Positions 30,899-39,113 of a DNA stretch of 46,006 bases are shown here, in pieces; the stretch's first letter is position 1, and each line of letters starts with the position of its first letter. The position numbers and the translations under genes were made by a program. The stretch is from Fibrella forsythiae (GTDB taxonomy: Bacteria > Bacteroidota > Bacteroidia > Cytophagales > Spirosomataceae): assembly GCF_017353175.1 (NCBI RefSeq), contig NZ_JAFMYW010000015.1, positions 1 to 46,006 of the forward strand, read 5' to 3'. Under the pieces are notes generated by a model. That model searched no databases. It was not told the DNA's origin and was given only the letters and a program-made list of their open reading frames with translations.

Positions 30899-31221
30899 CT
30901 AGCTGCCCCTACGTGGAGGCGGTGGACCCCAACCTCCAGGCCGTGGCCCATGAAGCCCTGCACTGGCGGCATACCGACGAGCATACCTGCGAGCTGCATA
31001 AACGGGTGGAGGAGCCCCGGCTAGACGGCTTTGATAAGCCCACCACCCAGCTGCTGGGCCGAATCCAGTATGATCCTGATATGGAGCAGTACCTGGGCTA
31101 CGTCCACGCCTGGCCCCCTGGGGGTCAGGACCCGCCCCTGATGCTGGTGTCGGTCCGCTTCCATAAGCTGCTGGCCCAAAACGAAGTGATCGAGTTTCTG
31201 CTGACCATTAACCGCCTGTAG
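30895..31221 (+). CDS. Hypothetical protein
   Basis: 108 residues (MTSCPYVEAVDPNLQAVAHE then ALHWRHTDEHTCELHKRVEE). The N-terminal half is rich in His and Cys (C4, H19, H23, H26, H30, C32, H35) and could bind a metal, though spacing fits no family that I know. The C-terminal half is a predicted alpha/beta segment (LGYVHAWPPGGQDPPLMLVS, VRFHKLLAQNEVIEFLLTIN). Linked by ATGA to the 34-residue membrane peptide gene before it and 3 nt from the next gene. Confidence 0.6.
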   Translation: MTSCPYVEAVDPNLQAVAHEALHWRHTDEHTCELHKRVEEPRLDGFDKPTTQLLGRIQYDPDMEQYLGYVHAWPPGGQDPPLMLVSVRFHKLLAQNEVIEFLLTINRL

Positions 31222-31224
31222 AGA

Positions 31225-31656
31225 ATGGCTACCTTCCACTCCCTGCTCAAGAGTTTCATCAAAGAGCACATCGCTGCTCCCGGCCCCGTGGCCTCCCCCA
31301 TCCCCCCCGTGGTGCTGGAAAGCGCCCAGCGCTGGCAGACCCACTTTGTCTGCCCTCAGGCGCTTTCCACCGTGCGCCGGTTGATCGATCAGGACATGCT
31401 GCGCTGGCTGGATCGCCAGCCCACGTATGTGCCCGAAAGGCTCCTGCTGGTAGTGGAGCGGCTGGTCCCTCTCGAGTACGGCATGGTGGTGCTCACCCAC
31501 GAGGCCTGGGTCAAGATATCCCACGCCCTGATCACCTACGAGATCGTCCAGGAGCAGCTTCGAAGCGTGCCTATCCTGGAAGGCACAGCGCCCGCCCTGG
31601 TGCTGCGCCACCTGGCCTGCATCAGGAACGTACCCCGCGAAGTAGTCCCCCTTTAG
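31225..31656 (+). CDS. Hypothetical protein
   Basis: 143 residues, mostly helical (MATFHSLLKSFIKEHIAAPG, LESAQRWQTHFVCPQALSTV, RRLIDQDMLRWLDRQPTYVP, VPLEYGMVVLTHEAWVKISH). A short Pro-rich linker (PGPVASPIPPVV) separates the first helix from the rest. I recognise no domain. It directly follows the preceding gene (3 nt) in the rightward run. Confidence 0.6.
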   Translation: MATFHSLLKSFIKEHIAAPGPVASPIPPVVLESAQRWQTHFVCPQALSTVRRLIDQDMLRWLDRQPTYVPERLLLVVERLVPLEYGMVVLTHEAWVKISHALITYEIVQEQLRSVPILEGTAPALVLRHLACIRNVPREVVPL

Positions 31657-31692
31657 CTCCCCTTGACCCGCATTCCTTGTTAACGCCCACGT

Positions 31693-31944
31693 ATGAAATG
31701 CACCGCTTGTCAGGCCCCTGATGGCCGCCCCGTTTTTCGCACCAACCCACCCGGGCAAACGCCTGCTGGGTGGCTATGTCGCACCTGCATTGAGGCGCAC
31801 CATGACGCTTCGCTGATCGATGCCGATATAGGGAAACTGGTAGACCTATTGGCTGGACCGGTAGTGCCTCCCTCACCGGCAATTGAAGCTGATTCAGTTC
31901 TGACCTGTTCCTCCCAAGCTATCGCCCCGATCATTGCCCCCTGA
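31693..31944 (+). CDS. Small zinc-ribbon protein
   Basis: 83 residues. Two Cys pairs, MKCTACQAPDGR and WLCRTCIEAHHD, about 24 residues apart, form a probable treble-clef or zinc-ribbon site (C3-x2-C6 and C29-x2-C32) with nearby His residues. The C-terminal half is hydrophobic and loosely ordered. Such proteins often bind nucleic acid or act as small regulators, but nothing here defines the role. 36 nt after the preceding gene. Confidence 0.6.
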   Translation: MKCTACQAPDGRPVFRTNPPGQTPAGWLCRTCIEAHHDASLIDADIGKLVDLLAGPVVPPSPAIEADSVLTCSSQAIAPIIAP

Positions 31945-32122
31945 CCTCCTAAGCCCTTTTCAAACCTGACCATATGACTACCGCCTGCTCTCGCCCCCCT
32001 CCGGCCCGCTAAGGACCATACCGCTCCCCAAATCCTGATGCTGATTGCAAGCAGCCGCCGGATTTACACCCGCTATACCGCTAAAAATGAACTCTTTAGC
32101 GCTTGACCAATCCCCTTATGCC

Positions 32123-32145
32123 CCGGTCGCAGAACCGGTTTTTTT
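32123..32145 (+). terminator. Short intrinsic terminator
   Basis: CCGGT-CGCAGA-ACCGG (32123-32138) followed by seven T (32139-32145), about 180 nt after the zinc-ribbon gene. A short stem but a good U tract; it would end the first part of the rightward run. Confidence 0.5.
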
Positions 32146-32208
32146 CAGCCTCCGAGACGCAGTTATTCGGTTAGGAGTCCTGTTGTCCTGACACGAATGT
32201 GACAGAAG

Positions 32209-32255
32209 TTACTCTATTGATTACTCCCCGTTACTCCTCGGTTAACCTGTTAACC
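32209..32255 (+). promoter_or_regulatory. Candidate second operator for the XRE-S24 repressor
   Basis: TTACTC occurs at 32209, 32221 and 32231, the same half-site (as GAGTAA) found in the repressor's own operator region at 29541-29600. It is followed by a perfect palindrome GGTTAAC-CT-GTTAACC at 32240-32255. All lie 73-120 nt before the start at 32328. The rest of the gap 31945-32327 shows only the terminator at 32123. Confidence 0.5.
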
Positions 32256-32327
32256 ACCCAAAAAAACGCGAACAAAATTTTTCCAACCCCGGCCTCATCC
32301 GGCCACAAACACGCAACCCCGATAGCC

Positions 32328-33044
32328 ATGACCGCCTCAAACGCCTCCAATCGCCCCCAGCCCCGCGCCTATTCTCCCGTTAAATTCAAATCTGACCCCC
32401 AGGCCAGCTCCTTTCGCTGGGAGATCGACCTGACCCAGGACGGCCACAATAGGGTCTCGTTGATCGAGGGCTACTCCAAAGGCCAGGGCTTTGAATTGAC
32501 CAACAAAGCCGAGCTCTTAATGCGCAAGATCACCAATCCCCTCTCGCCCTATCTTCAGAAGAGCGACGAGATCCGCGTCTATGAGAATCTCAAAGAGCTG
32601 CCCAATGGCAAGCTCATGCAGGTGCCCAAATCCGATCAGGTGTGCATTCTGATTCTCTACCGGACCAATTACAAGGCCCTGAGCTGGGTGCGCCACACCG
32701 ACCCCCTGCTGGATCACCTCAACAGTCTTTACACAATGCTTAACGCCACGGGCCGTCTGCCCCAGGAGCGCTCCACCAATGCCCGCAAGAAAGTCTGGTT
32801 TCCCGAGCTGGACCACTCCAAGTACACCTTTGCCAATCAGGAGGAGCTCAAGGTGTTCTGCCGCTCGATGGTGGAAAAGCACGGCTCGGCCTGCATGGCC
32901 AAGTGGTGGAATGCCCACCTGGGCATGCAGCCCGAGCTGACCACGCCCGGTCCGGCTCTGTTGCAGACGCCCCCCACGGGAGGCGAGCACCAGGCTACCC
33001 AGGCGGCCACCCAGGGCCTGTACGATAAATTCAATCAGCGCTAA
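32328..33044 (+). CDS. Hypothetical plasmid protein
   Basis: 238 residues from the ATG at 32328 (MTASNASNRPQPRAYSPVKF); the longer frame from GTG 32199 would run through the candidate operator. After a flexible basic start, residues about 25-195 look like a compact alpha/beta domain (SFRWEIDLTQDGHNRVSLIE, FELTNKAELLMRKITNPLSP, VCILILYRTNYKALSWVRHT, YTFANQEELKVFCRSMVEKH) and the last 45 residues are again flexible. I do not recognise the family. It heads a second cluster that continues with 33051 and the LytTR gene at 33287. Confidence 0.6.
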   Translation: MTASNASNRPQPRAYSPVKFKSDPQASSFRWEIDLTQDGHNRVSLIEGYSKGQGFELTNKAELLMRKITNPLSPYLQKSDEIRVYENLKELPNGKLMQVPKSDQVCILILYRTNYKALSWVRHTDPLLDHLNSLYTMLNATGRLPQERSTNARKKVWFPELDHSKYTFANQEELKVFCRSMVEKHGSACMAKWWNAHLGMQPELTTPGPALLQTPPTGGEHQATQAATQGLYDKFNQR

Positions 33045-33050
33045 GTCCCT

Positions 33051-33290
33051 ATGAGCCTAGCCGAGGAGATCAGAGGCCTGCCCCTGGCCACGCTGCTGGA
33101 CTGCCGGGAGCACTACGAGCGGGCCATTCGCCCGGAGCGCTCCCCCCTGGGGCGGGCCATTTGCCTCCATACGCTACAGCTGATCAACCGGGAGCTCACC
33201 CGGCGAATGCCACCCGTGCCCTCCTTGCCGGGTGAGTCTCTGCCACCTACTAGTCTGCCTGTCCTATCGCTGCCCTGTCCCCATCAATGA
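33051..33290 (+). CDS. Hypothetical small protein
   Basis: 79 residues. The first 50 form a helical unit (MSLAEEIRGLPLATLLDCRE, HYERAIRPERSPLGRAICLH, TLQLINRELTRRMP); the end is Pro/Leu/Ser-rich. Unknown family. Six nt after the preceding gene and overlapping the LytTR gene by ATGA, so probably co-translated with it. Confidence 0.55.
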   Translation: MSLAEEIRGLPLATLLDCREHYERAIRPERSPLGRAICLHTLQLINRELTRRMPPVPSLPGESLPPTSLPVLSLPCPHQ

Positions 33291-33637
33291 ATACGACCAG
33301 GCGCTTGCCTACGCCCCTGCCCAGTCTGCATTTTCGCGGGCTGGGCAGACCCGTTCCCATGGGGCAGATCCTGCGCTTTGAGGCGGCGGATAACTACACC
33401 CGCATCTGGGTGCAGGGCCAGGCCCGCCCCCTGCTGTATGGTTACACCCTGCGGGTGATGTGCCAGCGCTTTCCCTTTATGGCCCGGGTAAGCAGGTCTT
33501 TGGCCATCAATCCCCAGCAGGTGCAAACCACGACTAATCCCCAGCTGATCCTGTGCAATCAGCGCCCGCTCTGGCTCTCCAGGGCCTACGCAAGGCGCTT
33601 ACCGGGCGAGTTGGAGCGGGCACGGCAATCATCTTGA
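33287..33637 (+). CDS. Stand-alone LytTR DNA-binding protein
   Basis: 116 residues, essentially one LytTR domain: MGQILRFEAADNYTRIWVQG (first strand with N-Y), then ARPLLYGYTLRVMCQRFPFM followed by ARVSRSLAINPQQV, and the end RPLWLSRAYARRLPGELERA. No receiver and no kinase nearby. Third orphan LytTR protein of the window and the only one inside the rightward plasmid operon, with its start overlapping the previous stop as ATGA. It may set expression of the plasmid genes; the target repeats are not known. Confidence 0.85.
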   Translation: MNTTRRLPTPLPSLHFRGLGRPVPMGQILRFEAADNYTRIWVQGQARPLLYGYTLRVMCQRFPFMARVSRSLAINPQQVQTTTNPQLILCNQRPLWLSRAYARRLPGELERARQSS

Positions 33638-33785
33638 AACCAGTATGTTACGTTTTGAGGCCGGTGGAGCAGGTGCTGTTCCCTCAAGTTATTGTGATGT
33701 AACAAAAGCGGTGATTTAGCTTCGTAGTGTGGTGCCCGGCTCCGATTGCCAGCTGCCTGTCTACAACGTTAATCCCCTCTTTTTT

Positions 33786-34058
33786 ATGCCTTCAGTATCC
33801 CCAACCCCCGCTTTCACCCAGGCCCTGGGCGCGCTCTGCCGCCAGCATGGGTATGACGAGTTCGTTACCGCCAGCTTTGAGCCCGCCACGGGTCAACTGC
33901 TCATTGCCGCCGGGCCAAGTGTCAGTCAGCTCACTCCCGCCATGCAGGCCATTCTGGAGGGCTGCCAGTCCATCCGGGCCACCTATCAGGATCGCCACCG
34001 CTCCATTGAGGAGGACGACGAGGAGGACTACCCCGATGAGCCCTACGATCTGGACTAA
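33786..34058 (+). CDS. Hypothetical acidic protein
   Basis: 90 residues from the ATG at 33786 (MPSVSPTPAFTQALGALCRQ). Sequence HGYDEFVTASFEPATGQLLI-AAGPSV suggests a small alpha-beta-beta unit. The tail is strongly acidic (SIEEDDEEDYPDEPYDLD), as in DNA-mimic or inhibitor proteins, although that is only a resemblance. About 150 nt after the LytTR gene. Unknown family. Confidence 0.55.
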   Translation: MPSVSPTPAFTQALGALCRQHGYDEFVTASFEPATGQLLIAAGPSVSQLTPAMQAILEGCQSIRATYQDRHRSIEEDDEEDYPDEPYDLD

Positions 34059-34183
34059 GCCGGTTGCTCCTGGCGTGGCCAGGCAGGTCAGAACTATCAC
34101 AGCGTGAGAGTGGTGACCTGTCAGCCCCCCTGGCCAGATCCTAGTTTTATCCTAGTCTTGAATCAGCCCCGCTTTTGGTTTCT

Positions 34184-34702
34184 ATGTCCTCCTCTGCTTC
34201 TTGCCGCAGTCTGTCACTTCCCGTTACGCCCCTGGTCAAACGCATCATCCTGGCTTCCACAAAAGGGCAGGCCCTGTTTGTGAGCCGCGAGCAGCGCAAG
34301 CCCTTCAATCCCTACTCGGCCTATCTGTTTGCGCTGCTTCAGCGGGAGCGCCGGGCGGCCGATGGGCAGGCCATGGCCGATGAGCATCTGACCGAAAGCC
34401 TGGAGATCCAGATCCCCGAGTGGCAGATGCGCGCGGGGTGCATCGAAGGGATTACCCCCGCCCGGGCCGTGGCCTTCAACACCTTTGTGACCAATTCGTT
34501 TCGCCAGCGTTTGCGCGAGGAGATCGAGCTGCGACTGGAGACCACCCGGTTTCTCAAAGAGGCCGCTGAGCGGGCCCTGGCCCGCTGGGGCATCGATGAG
34601 GATACCTATCCCCTGAGCGCGGCGATTCGCCACTATACCCGCCACCGATCAGAGAGCACCGGGACTACGGATGCTCCTACCGACTCACTGGCTGCGGCCT
34701 GA
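34184..34702 (+). CDS. Hypothetical helical protein
   Basis: 172 residues from the ATG at 34184; a TTG three codons upstream is the alternative. Mostly alpha helical and charged (LVKRIILASTKGQALFVSRE, YSAYLFALLQRERRAADGQA, FRQRLREEIELRLETTRFLK, EAAERALARWGIDEDTYPLS). Not recognised. It is the last gene before a strong terminator at 34734, which closes the rightward plasmid-gene run. Confidence 0.6.
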   Translation: MSSSASCRSLSLPVTPLVKRIILASTKGQALFVSREQRKPFNPYSAYLFALLQRERRAADGQAMADEHLTESLEIQIPEWQMRAGCIEGITPARAVAFNTFVTNSFRQRLREEIELRLETTRFLKEAAERALARWGIDEDTYPLSAAIRHYTRHRSESTGTTDAPTDSLAAA

Positions 34703-34733
34703 TCCCCGGGAGCGTTTGTTGCGTGTGATGCCG

Positions 34734-34768
34734 AGAGGGCCGCCCCAGTGGGACGGCCCTCTTTTTTT
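34734..34768 (+). terminator. Strong intrinsic terminator
   Basis: AGAGGGCCG (34734-34742) pairs with CGGCCCTCT (34754-34762), loop 11 nt, followed by seven T. It ends the plus-strand run 32 nt after the last stop. Nothing further is recognisable up to 35022. Confidence 0.85.
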
Positions 34769-35022
34769 ATGTCCCGGCTAGCCAGGCATGGTTGACCGGC
34801 CCAATACCCGTGTAGCTGATCCGGCTAAGCCGCCCTGCTACATGGCCAGCGTAGACAACGGTGAGCCTGTTAAGTCGGGCCAAATGTAGTCTCCCATCAG
34901 GTATACCGATGGAAACTATAGGCTGATCCGGGAGCTAACACGTTGAGATCGGGTATAGCTTGACCCAGGCAGTAGCCCTTGAGCGGCGATCACGTAGAAC
35001 AGGCGTTTAGGACGTGGGTGTT

Positions 35023-35535
35023 TTAGGCTGGACTCGGTACCCCCACCAGTAACCGCCATTTCCGCTGGTTCCAGAACCGGTGCCAGACGCCTGCCTCATC
35101 GGCCTTATAGAAGCCCGACTTGCGCTCGGGCTGACCCGGTTCAATGATCGTCCAGCAGTCCCCCTTCAGCAGCCCACTCAACTTGTGGATCGTTCCCGCC
35201 TGAACATGGTGGGTGGTCCCCGGTAGGCGCTTGTGCGTAGTCAGGGCTAAGGTCCCGTCGTCTTTTGGCGTTGCAATGACCTCCAGGTAGCCCCCCGACA
35301 AAATGGTTGTGCGAAACGGCCAGGGGTGATCATGAAACAGCTCGTCATGGGCCGCCGTGAAATGATGCAGCACCCGGCCATCGCCCAGGTGATATTTGGT
35401 AAAGGTTTTATTCATTCGCTCCCGGCGAATGATGTCTTTGGGGGTTGAATAGGATTGCATAGCTTCCGGTTGAGCTGAGCCGTGATTGGCCGCTCCCGCC
35501 TTGTTGTAAAGGGCAAAAATGGGAACCAGGTTCAT
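35023..35535 (-). CDS. Cupin-like small protein
   Basis: 170 residues from the ATG at 35535; internal ATGs at 35460 and 35415 are possible starts because the first 40 residues look unstructured. The core (KYHLGDGRVLHHFTAAHDEL, FHDHPWPFRTTILSGGYLEV, THHVQAGTIHKLSGLLKGDC, WTIIEPGQPERKSGFYK) has cupin-like strands with HDHPWPF as the metal-binding H-x-H motif and HHVQAGTIHKL as the second. Relatives occur in phages and plasmids as uncharacterised cupins. It stands alone in GC-rich DNA. Substrate unknown. Confidence 0.65.
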   Translation of the reverse strand: MNLVPIFALYNKAGAANHGSAQPEAMQSYSTPKDIIRRERMNKTFTKYHLGDGRVLHHFTAAHDELFHDHPWPFRTTILSGGYLEVIATPKDDGTLALTTHKRLPGTTHHVQAGTIHKLSGLLKGDCWTIIEPGQPERKSGFYKADEAGVWHRFWNQRKWRLLVGVPSPA

Positions 35536-35692
35536 TGAGCGTATGTGCCTTGTGATGGTCTATCAGATCGGCAGGGTGAACTTGATAACTGGACAGCTAT
35601 AAACGCTGTCTCTTTAACGGCTGGTTTTACACCCCTGCGTCCTTGGCCTTACAGTGGTAAAACCAGCTGCTACTAAACCAGCTGCTACCTTC

Positions 35693-36135
35693 TTATGTCA
35701 CCATGCTCCCGAAACGCGGTGACTGCAATTGCCGGGTAATGGCCCGTGTTGAATCACCCTGCCAGCAGGAGGTAACCAGTCGGAAAAGGGCTAAACAAGG
35801 GCGTTTTCACCCCCTGGTAGCCCCCTTATGACGGTCCCGCTAACACGCGTGTTTTCCCCCTAACCAAGGTCAGCGCTGGATCTTCCGACTTTTATACCAA
35901 AAAAATGCATCAACTCGCTCATTGCAAGTCAACTAAGCCTGAATTTTTTATAAATCAGGTGCCGAATCACGGATAGGACCCCGCCACGCACTACCGGTCA
36001 AGTGCAATTGCACCCCCCATTCCCGATGATATATGACCCGCTGGTTACATAGGGGGTTGACCGCTGCCTAACTGCTTGGGTGGTGACCGGTTTGTCAATG
36101 GGTGATTAGGTCTTCAGTAGGCGCTGGTAGCCCCC
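35693..36135. repeat. Intergenic repeat element, copy 1
   Basis: In order: TATGTCACC...CGAAACGCGGTGACTGCAAT (35695-35730), AAGGTCAGCGCTGGATCTTC (about 35868), AGGACCCCGCCACGCACTAC (about 35976), a palindrome GTGCAATTGCAC (about 36000), GATGATATATGAC...GGTTACAT (about 36024-36048) and TAACTGCTTGGGTGGTGACC (about 36067). The same blocks in the same order make up 41221-41640 and 41727-42125. A further first block follows at 36176-36211. No coding capacity. The gap 35536-36301 holds nothing else that I can name apart from a hairpin at 35620-35667. Confidence 0.7.
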
Positions 36136-36203
36136 TTTAACCTGGATAAAAGGCTTCGGTAGCGCAACTGGCTTTATGTCACCCCCGAGCCGGAACCAGG
36201 TTA

Positions 36204-36244
36204 CTGCAACTGACTGGTCCTTTAGCAGGACCAGTCAGTTGCAG
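36204..36244 (-). terminator. 18-bp perfect hairpin after the membrane-protein gene
   Basis: Arms 36204-36221 and 36227-36244 pair perfectly over 18 bp with a 5-nt loop, 57 nt beyond the minus-strand stop at 36302. Its left arm begins inside the repeat motif GGTTACTGCAACT. Confidence 0.65.
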
Positions 36245-36301
36245 GGAAAGGTCCTGTGCTCCCAGAAGGGTAGTAGTAGCTCCCTTATGACAAGTAGAGG
36301 A

Positions 36302-37045
36302 TCACACGACCGCCGCCAGCAGGAGCAGGAAGGCAACTAGGCCTACCAGGATACCCCAGGCCTTAAAGAAGCGCCGCGTGGCTCGCCTGCGCTCGGCGGG
36401 CGTAAACTCGCTTGCTTTTTTGATGGGATGCTCCCCCAGGCGGGAGGCAAAGTAGATGCCCCCGGCGGGAAAGCCCAGGCCCAGCAGCAGCACCAATACC
36501 GCCGCAAAGCCGTGACCGCTACAGGCAATGCTACAGGCCAGACCTGTAGCCAGTACGGCCAGGCCGATGCCTAGCAGCAGCAGGCCCACAAACAGGATCC
36601 GTTTCCCGGTCTGCTCATCCGCCTTGACCGGGCGAGCTGGTTTGGCCAGCTGCCAGTTGGCCGGTAGCGGGGTGGGGTGACTCAATGAATCGGCCTGGTG
36701 ATCGATTCGTCTACCCCAGGCGTTAAGGGGACCCGAAGGCGCACCGGGGCGGGGGGCCATGGAGCCGCCCAGCAAAACGAACAGCAGGAAATTAGCCAGG
36801 AAGGCCCCCCCTATACACCAGCGCCCAAACCCAAACGATTTCTGGCCCTGCCTGGCTAGCTGGCGAACGGCCATTGCCCAGCCCAGGAGGAGCCCTATGC
36901 CCACCTGGAGCACTGTCAGGGGAAGCTCCTCCAGCAGCGCAGCGCCCAGCCCCAGGCCATTATAGCCATTCAGTAGTTCACAGACGATCAAAAGGGCGAT
37001 GGCCAGCGCAGGCTGATGGTTGGCCCAGCGGGCAAGCGTTCTCAT
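36302..37045 (-). CDS. Multi-pass membrane protein, unknown
   Basis: 247 residues. Hydrophobic segments: PALAIALLIVCELLNGYNGL, TVLQVGIGLLLGWAMAV, WCIGGAFLANFLLFVLLGGS, then after a polar loop of about 50 residues ILFVGLLLLGIGLAVLATGL, GFAAVLVLLLGLGFPAGGIY and a final ILVGLVAFLLLLAAVV, making about six membrane helices. A basic stretch TPAERRRATRRFFKAW precedes the last helix. No transporter or enzyme motif is recognisable. It is alone on its strand, ended by a strong hairpin. Confidence 0.65.
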   Translation of the reverse strand: MRTLARWANHQPALAIALLIVCELLNGYNGLGLGAALLEELPLTVLQVGIGLLLGWAMAVRQLARQGQKSFGFGRWCIGGAFLANFLLFVLLGGSMAPRPGAPSGPLNAWGRRIDHQADSLSHPTPLPANWQLAKPARPVKADEQTGKRILFVGLLLLGIGLAVLATGLACSIACSGHGFAAVLVLLLGLGFPAGGIYFASRLGEHPIKKASEFTPAERRRATRRFFKAWGILVGLVAFLLLLAAVV

Positions 37046-37738
37046 GGGAGCAACGGTTTAGCAGGTGATCAATACAGACGGAGTGACGGAATGCCCCTGG
37101 CTTGTGAGGGCCAGTAACCGGCTGGCTATAAGGCAAATAACGCAGCTTCCAATCACCTTCTGGAAAAGGCCTGAGCAAACGGCAATGTAGTCCCTGCTGC
37201 GGCCCGTCGCCATGCGTAGTAATGCTGGTAAAGTCCAGCCACCCCCGCCCCCTGCAAGTTCCAGGCGCTAATCCATTAATCCAGCCCTTCCAGGTAGGCG
37301 ATACCTACTTCTTCCCTTCCACCAACAACTGGGGAGAGCCCCGCCTTAACAGCTCGTTGGGAGCGGCGCGCCTTTGGGTACTACGCAGCGCCAGGCAGTC
37401 AGCAGCCGGGCGGCCTTTGCATCAACCCAGATAAACAAGTTTTAGACCAGCTGGTTTGACATGGAGTCGATGGCGGGCTAAAAAGCGGTGGTTCCTGGCC
37501 CGCCAGCGCTTTTTGGTTACTGCCAAAGCCGCTCACCAGATGCTGGCCTACGCAATACCGGTTAAAAAGTAGTTAAGGGTACTCCAGCCCCTAGCCATCT
37601 TAAGCCAGGGGCTTGTTATAGGGTGCAAAAGGTAAGCGGCCGCTAAGGGGAAGCTCTGGCTGATCAACCCTACTTCCGCCCCCAACTTCCTGCCTTGATC
37701 GTTCCCTATCAAGGCTCAGTAATTTATAAACCAAGCCC
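37046..37738. other. Intergenic region, no supported gene
   Basis: 693 nt before the SDR gene. Short frames exist but none looks like a protein family. One hairpin, AGCCCCTAGC (37586-37595) with GCCAGGGGCT (37604-37613), is visible. Confidence 0.4.
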
Positions 37739-38470
37739 ATGAAGCTCAGTCAACAAACCATTCTCATCACGGGGGCTACCTCCGGCATTGGTCTGCACCT
37801 GGCCAGCAAACTCCACCAGATGGGCAACCAGGTTATTGCCTGCGGCCGCAATCAACTCCAGCTCCAGAAGCTATCCAGCGCACACCCGGGCATGGCTACC
37901 CACCTGTGCGATGTGACTGATGAGCAGCAGCGCCGTGAGCTGGCCGCCTGGGCCGTGGCCCACTACCCGGCCCTGAACATGCTCATCAATAACGCGGGAA
38001 TCATGCAGCAGCTTGACCTGACGGGGCCCATCGATCCGGCCCGGATGATGACCGAACTAACGACCAATCTGTTGGCTCCGATTCATTTGAGTAGTCTGCT
38101 GGTGGGGCATTTGCAGGGCCAGCCGGTGGCCGCCCTCATCAACATAACCTCGGGGCTAGCCTTCACGCCGCTGGCCATCGTACCGCTTTACTGCGCCACC
38201 AAGGCTGCCCTGCATTCCTTCAGCCTCTCACAGCGGCACCAGCTACAGGACACCTCGGTCCGGGTATTCGAGATCATTCCCCCGGCGGTGGGCACTAATC
38301 TGGGCCACCAGGACAACTACGATAACAGCAACGATGAGCTGATGCCGATGGCTGATTTTATCAATGCCGTGATTGGGGCCCTGCAGCAGGATACCTACGA
38401 GGCGGGCATCGGCATTGCCGAGCAGCTGCGTCAGCAGCGGGAAGGCCTCTTTGATCTGCTTAACCTGTAG
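37739..38470 (+). CDS. Short-chain dehydrogenase/reductase (DltE-like)
   Basis: 243 residues, a classical SDR in full length. TGATSGIG (11-18) binds the nucleotide, NNAG is at 84-87, and catalytic residues are S138 (INITSGLAF), Y151 and K155 (YCATK). The region after the active site (ALHSFSLSQRHQLQDTSVRV then EIIPPAVGTNL) and the overall resemblance fit the DltE/YciK-like group of uncharacterised oxidoreductases. NAD(P)H-dependent reduction of a carbonyl is expected; the substrate is not known. It is monocistronic, followed by an 11-bp hairpin at 38507-38539. Confidence 0.9.
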   Translation: MKLSQQTILITGATSGIGLHLASKLHQMGNQVIACGRNQLQLQKLSSAHPGMATHLCDVTDEQQRRELAAWAVAHYPALNMLINNAGIMQQLDLTGPIDPARMMTELTTNLLAPIHLSSLLVGHLQGQPVAALINITSGLAFTPLAIVPLYCATKAALHSFSLSQRHQLQDTSVRVFEIIPPAVGTNLGHQDNYDNSNDELMPMADFINAVIGALQQDTYEAGIGIAEQLRQQREGLFDLLNL

Positions 38471-38506
38471 CGAAGTAGGCTGGCCATTAACGGCTCGCGT
38501 TGAGTG

Positions 38507-38539
38507 GTTAGAAAAAGCCCCGTAGCCTCTTTTTCTAAC
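38507..38539 (+). terminator. Hairpin after the SDR gene
   Basis: GTTAGAAAAAG (38507-38517) and CTTTTTCTAAC (38529-38539) pair perfectly. An outer pair CGTTGAGT/ACTCAACG flanks it, so the structure may be longer. It lies between the SDR stop and the amidohydrolase remnant. Confidence 0.6.
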
Positions 38540-38574
38540 ATGGTCAAGACAACAACCCAACTCAACGTAGTGCC

Positions 38575-39107
38575 GTGACAAGATCGATCCGTCTGCTGAC
38601 TAAGCTGGCCATTGCCCTGTTGCTGCTGCTCCAGCAAAGGGGACTACTTCAGGCGCAATCCAGGATTATCGATGTGCACATTCATTCCTATGACCAGGGC
38701 GCTTTCCTGCGGCCCACGCCTGATCTGCCCGGTACCCAAGTGCCAGGAGTGCAACCAGCCATCGAAGCCAAACCTATGCTGCCTTTGCCAAGTACCATAT
38801 TGTCAAGGCCATCGTCAGCGGCTCACCCAGCAGCGTAGAGACCTGGGCACTCACCGATAAAGACCATACACTTATCCGGGGCATCGCCATGGATGACCCG
38901 GCGGACTACGATATGGACAGCGCCCGGTTTGAGGAGCTAATCCGGGAGAAGAAGATTGAGGTCTTTGGCGAGATTGGGGCCTACTATACCGGCATCACCC
39001 TGAATGCGCCGGGCTGGCAACCCTACCTGCGCATTTGCGAAAAATACGATATTCCCGTTGCCGTTCATGTGGGGGGTGGACCGCCGGAGTCTACCTATTC
39101 CTGCTGA
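38575..39107 (+). pseudogene. Amidohydrolase, frameshifted and truncated
   Basis: The first frame codes a signal peptide (LTKLAIALLLLLQQRGLLQA) and the metal-binding start RIIDVHIHSYDQGAF of a metal-dependent TIM-barrel amidohydrolase. It leaves frame near 38775. The second frame continues YAAFAKYHIVKAIVSGSP, WALTDKDHTLIRGIAMD, FEELIREKKIEVFGEIGAYY and IPVAVHVGGGPPESTYSC, then stops at 39107. Relatives run on for about 150 more residues with the remaining His and Asp ligands. So the gene has an early frameshift and lacks its 3' part; the end of the convergent hydrolase gene lies 7 nt on. Inactive by inference. Confidence 0.8.
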
Positions 39108-39113
39108 AAGAAA

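Noticed and set aside
31021-31758. 245-codon minus-strand frame opposite the small plasmid genes
   Set aside because: GC-rich antisense frame with Gly/His/Gln-rich composition and no domain; the plus-strand genes beneath it have tight overlaps and sensible starts.
28746-34702. Prophage, because of a CI-like repressor and divergent small genes
   Set aside because: No integrase, terminase, capsid, portal, tail or lysis gene is visible, while plasmid rep and par genes are present.
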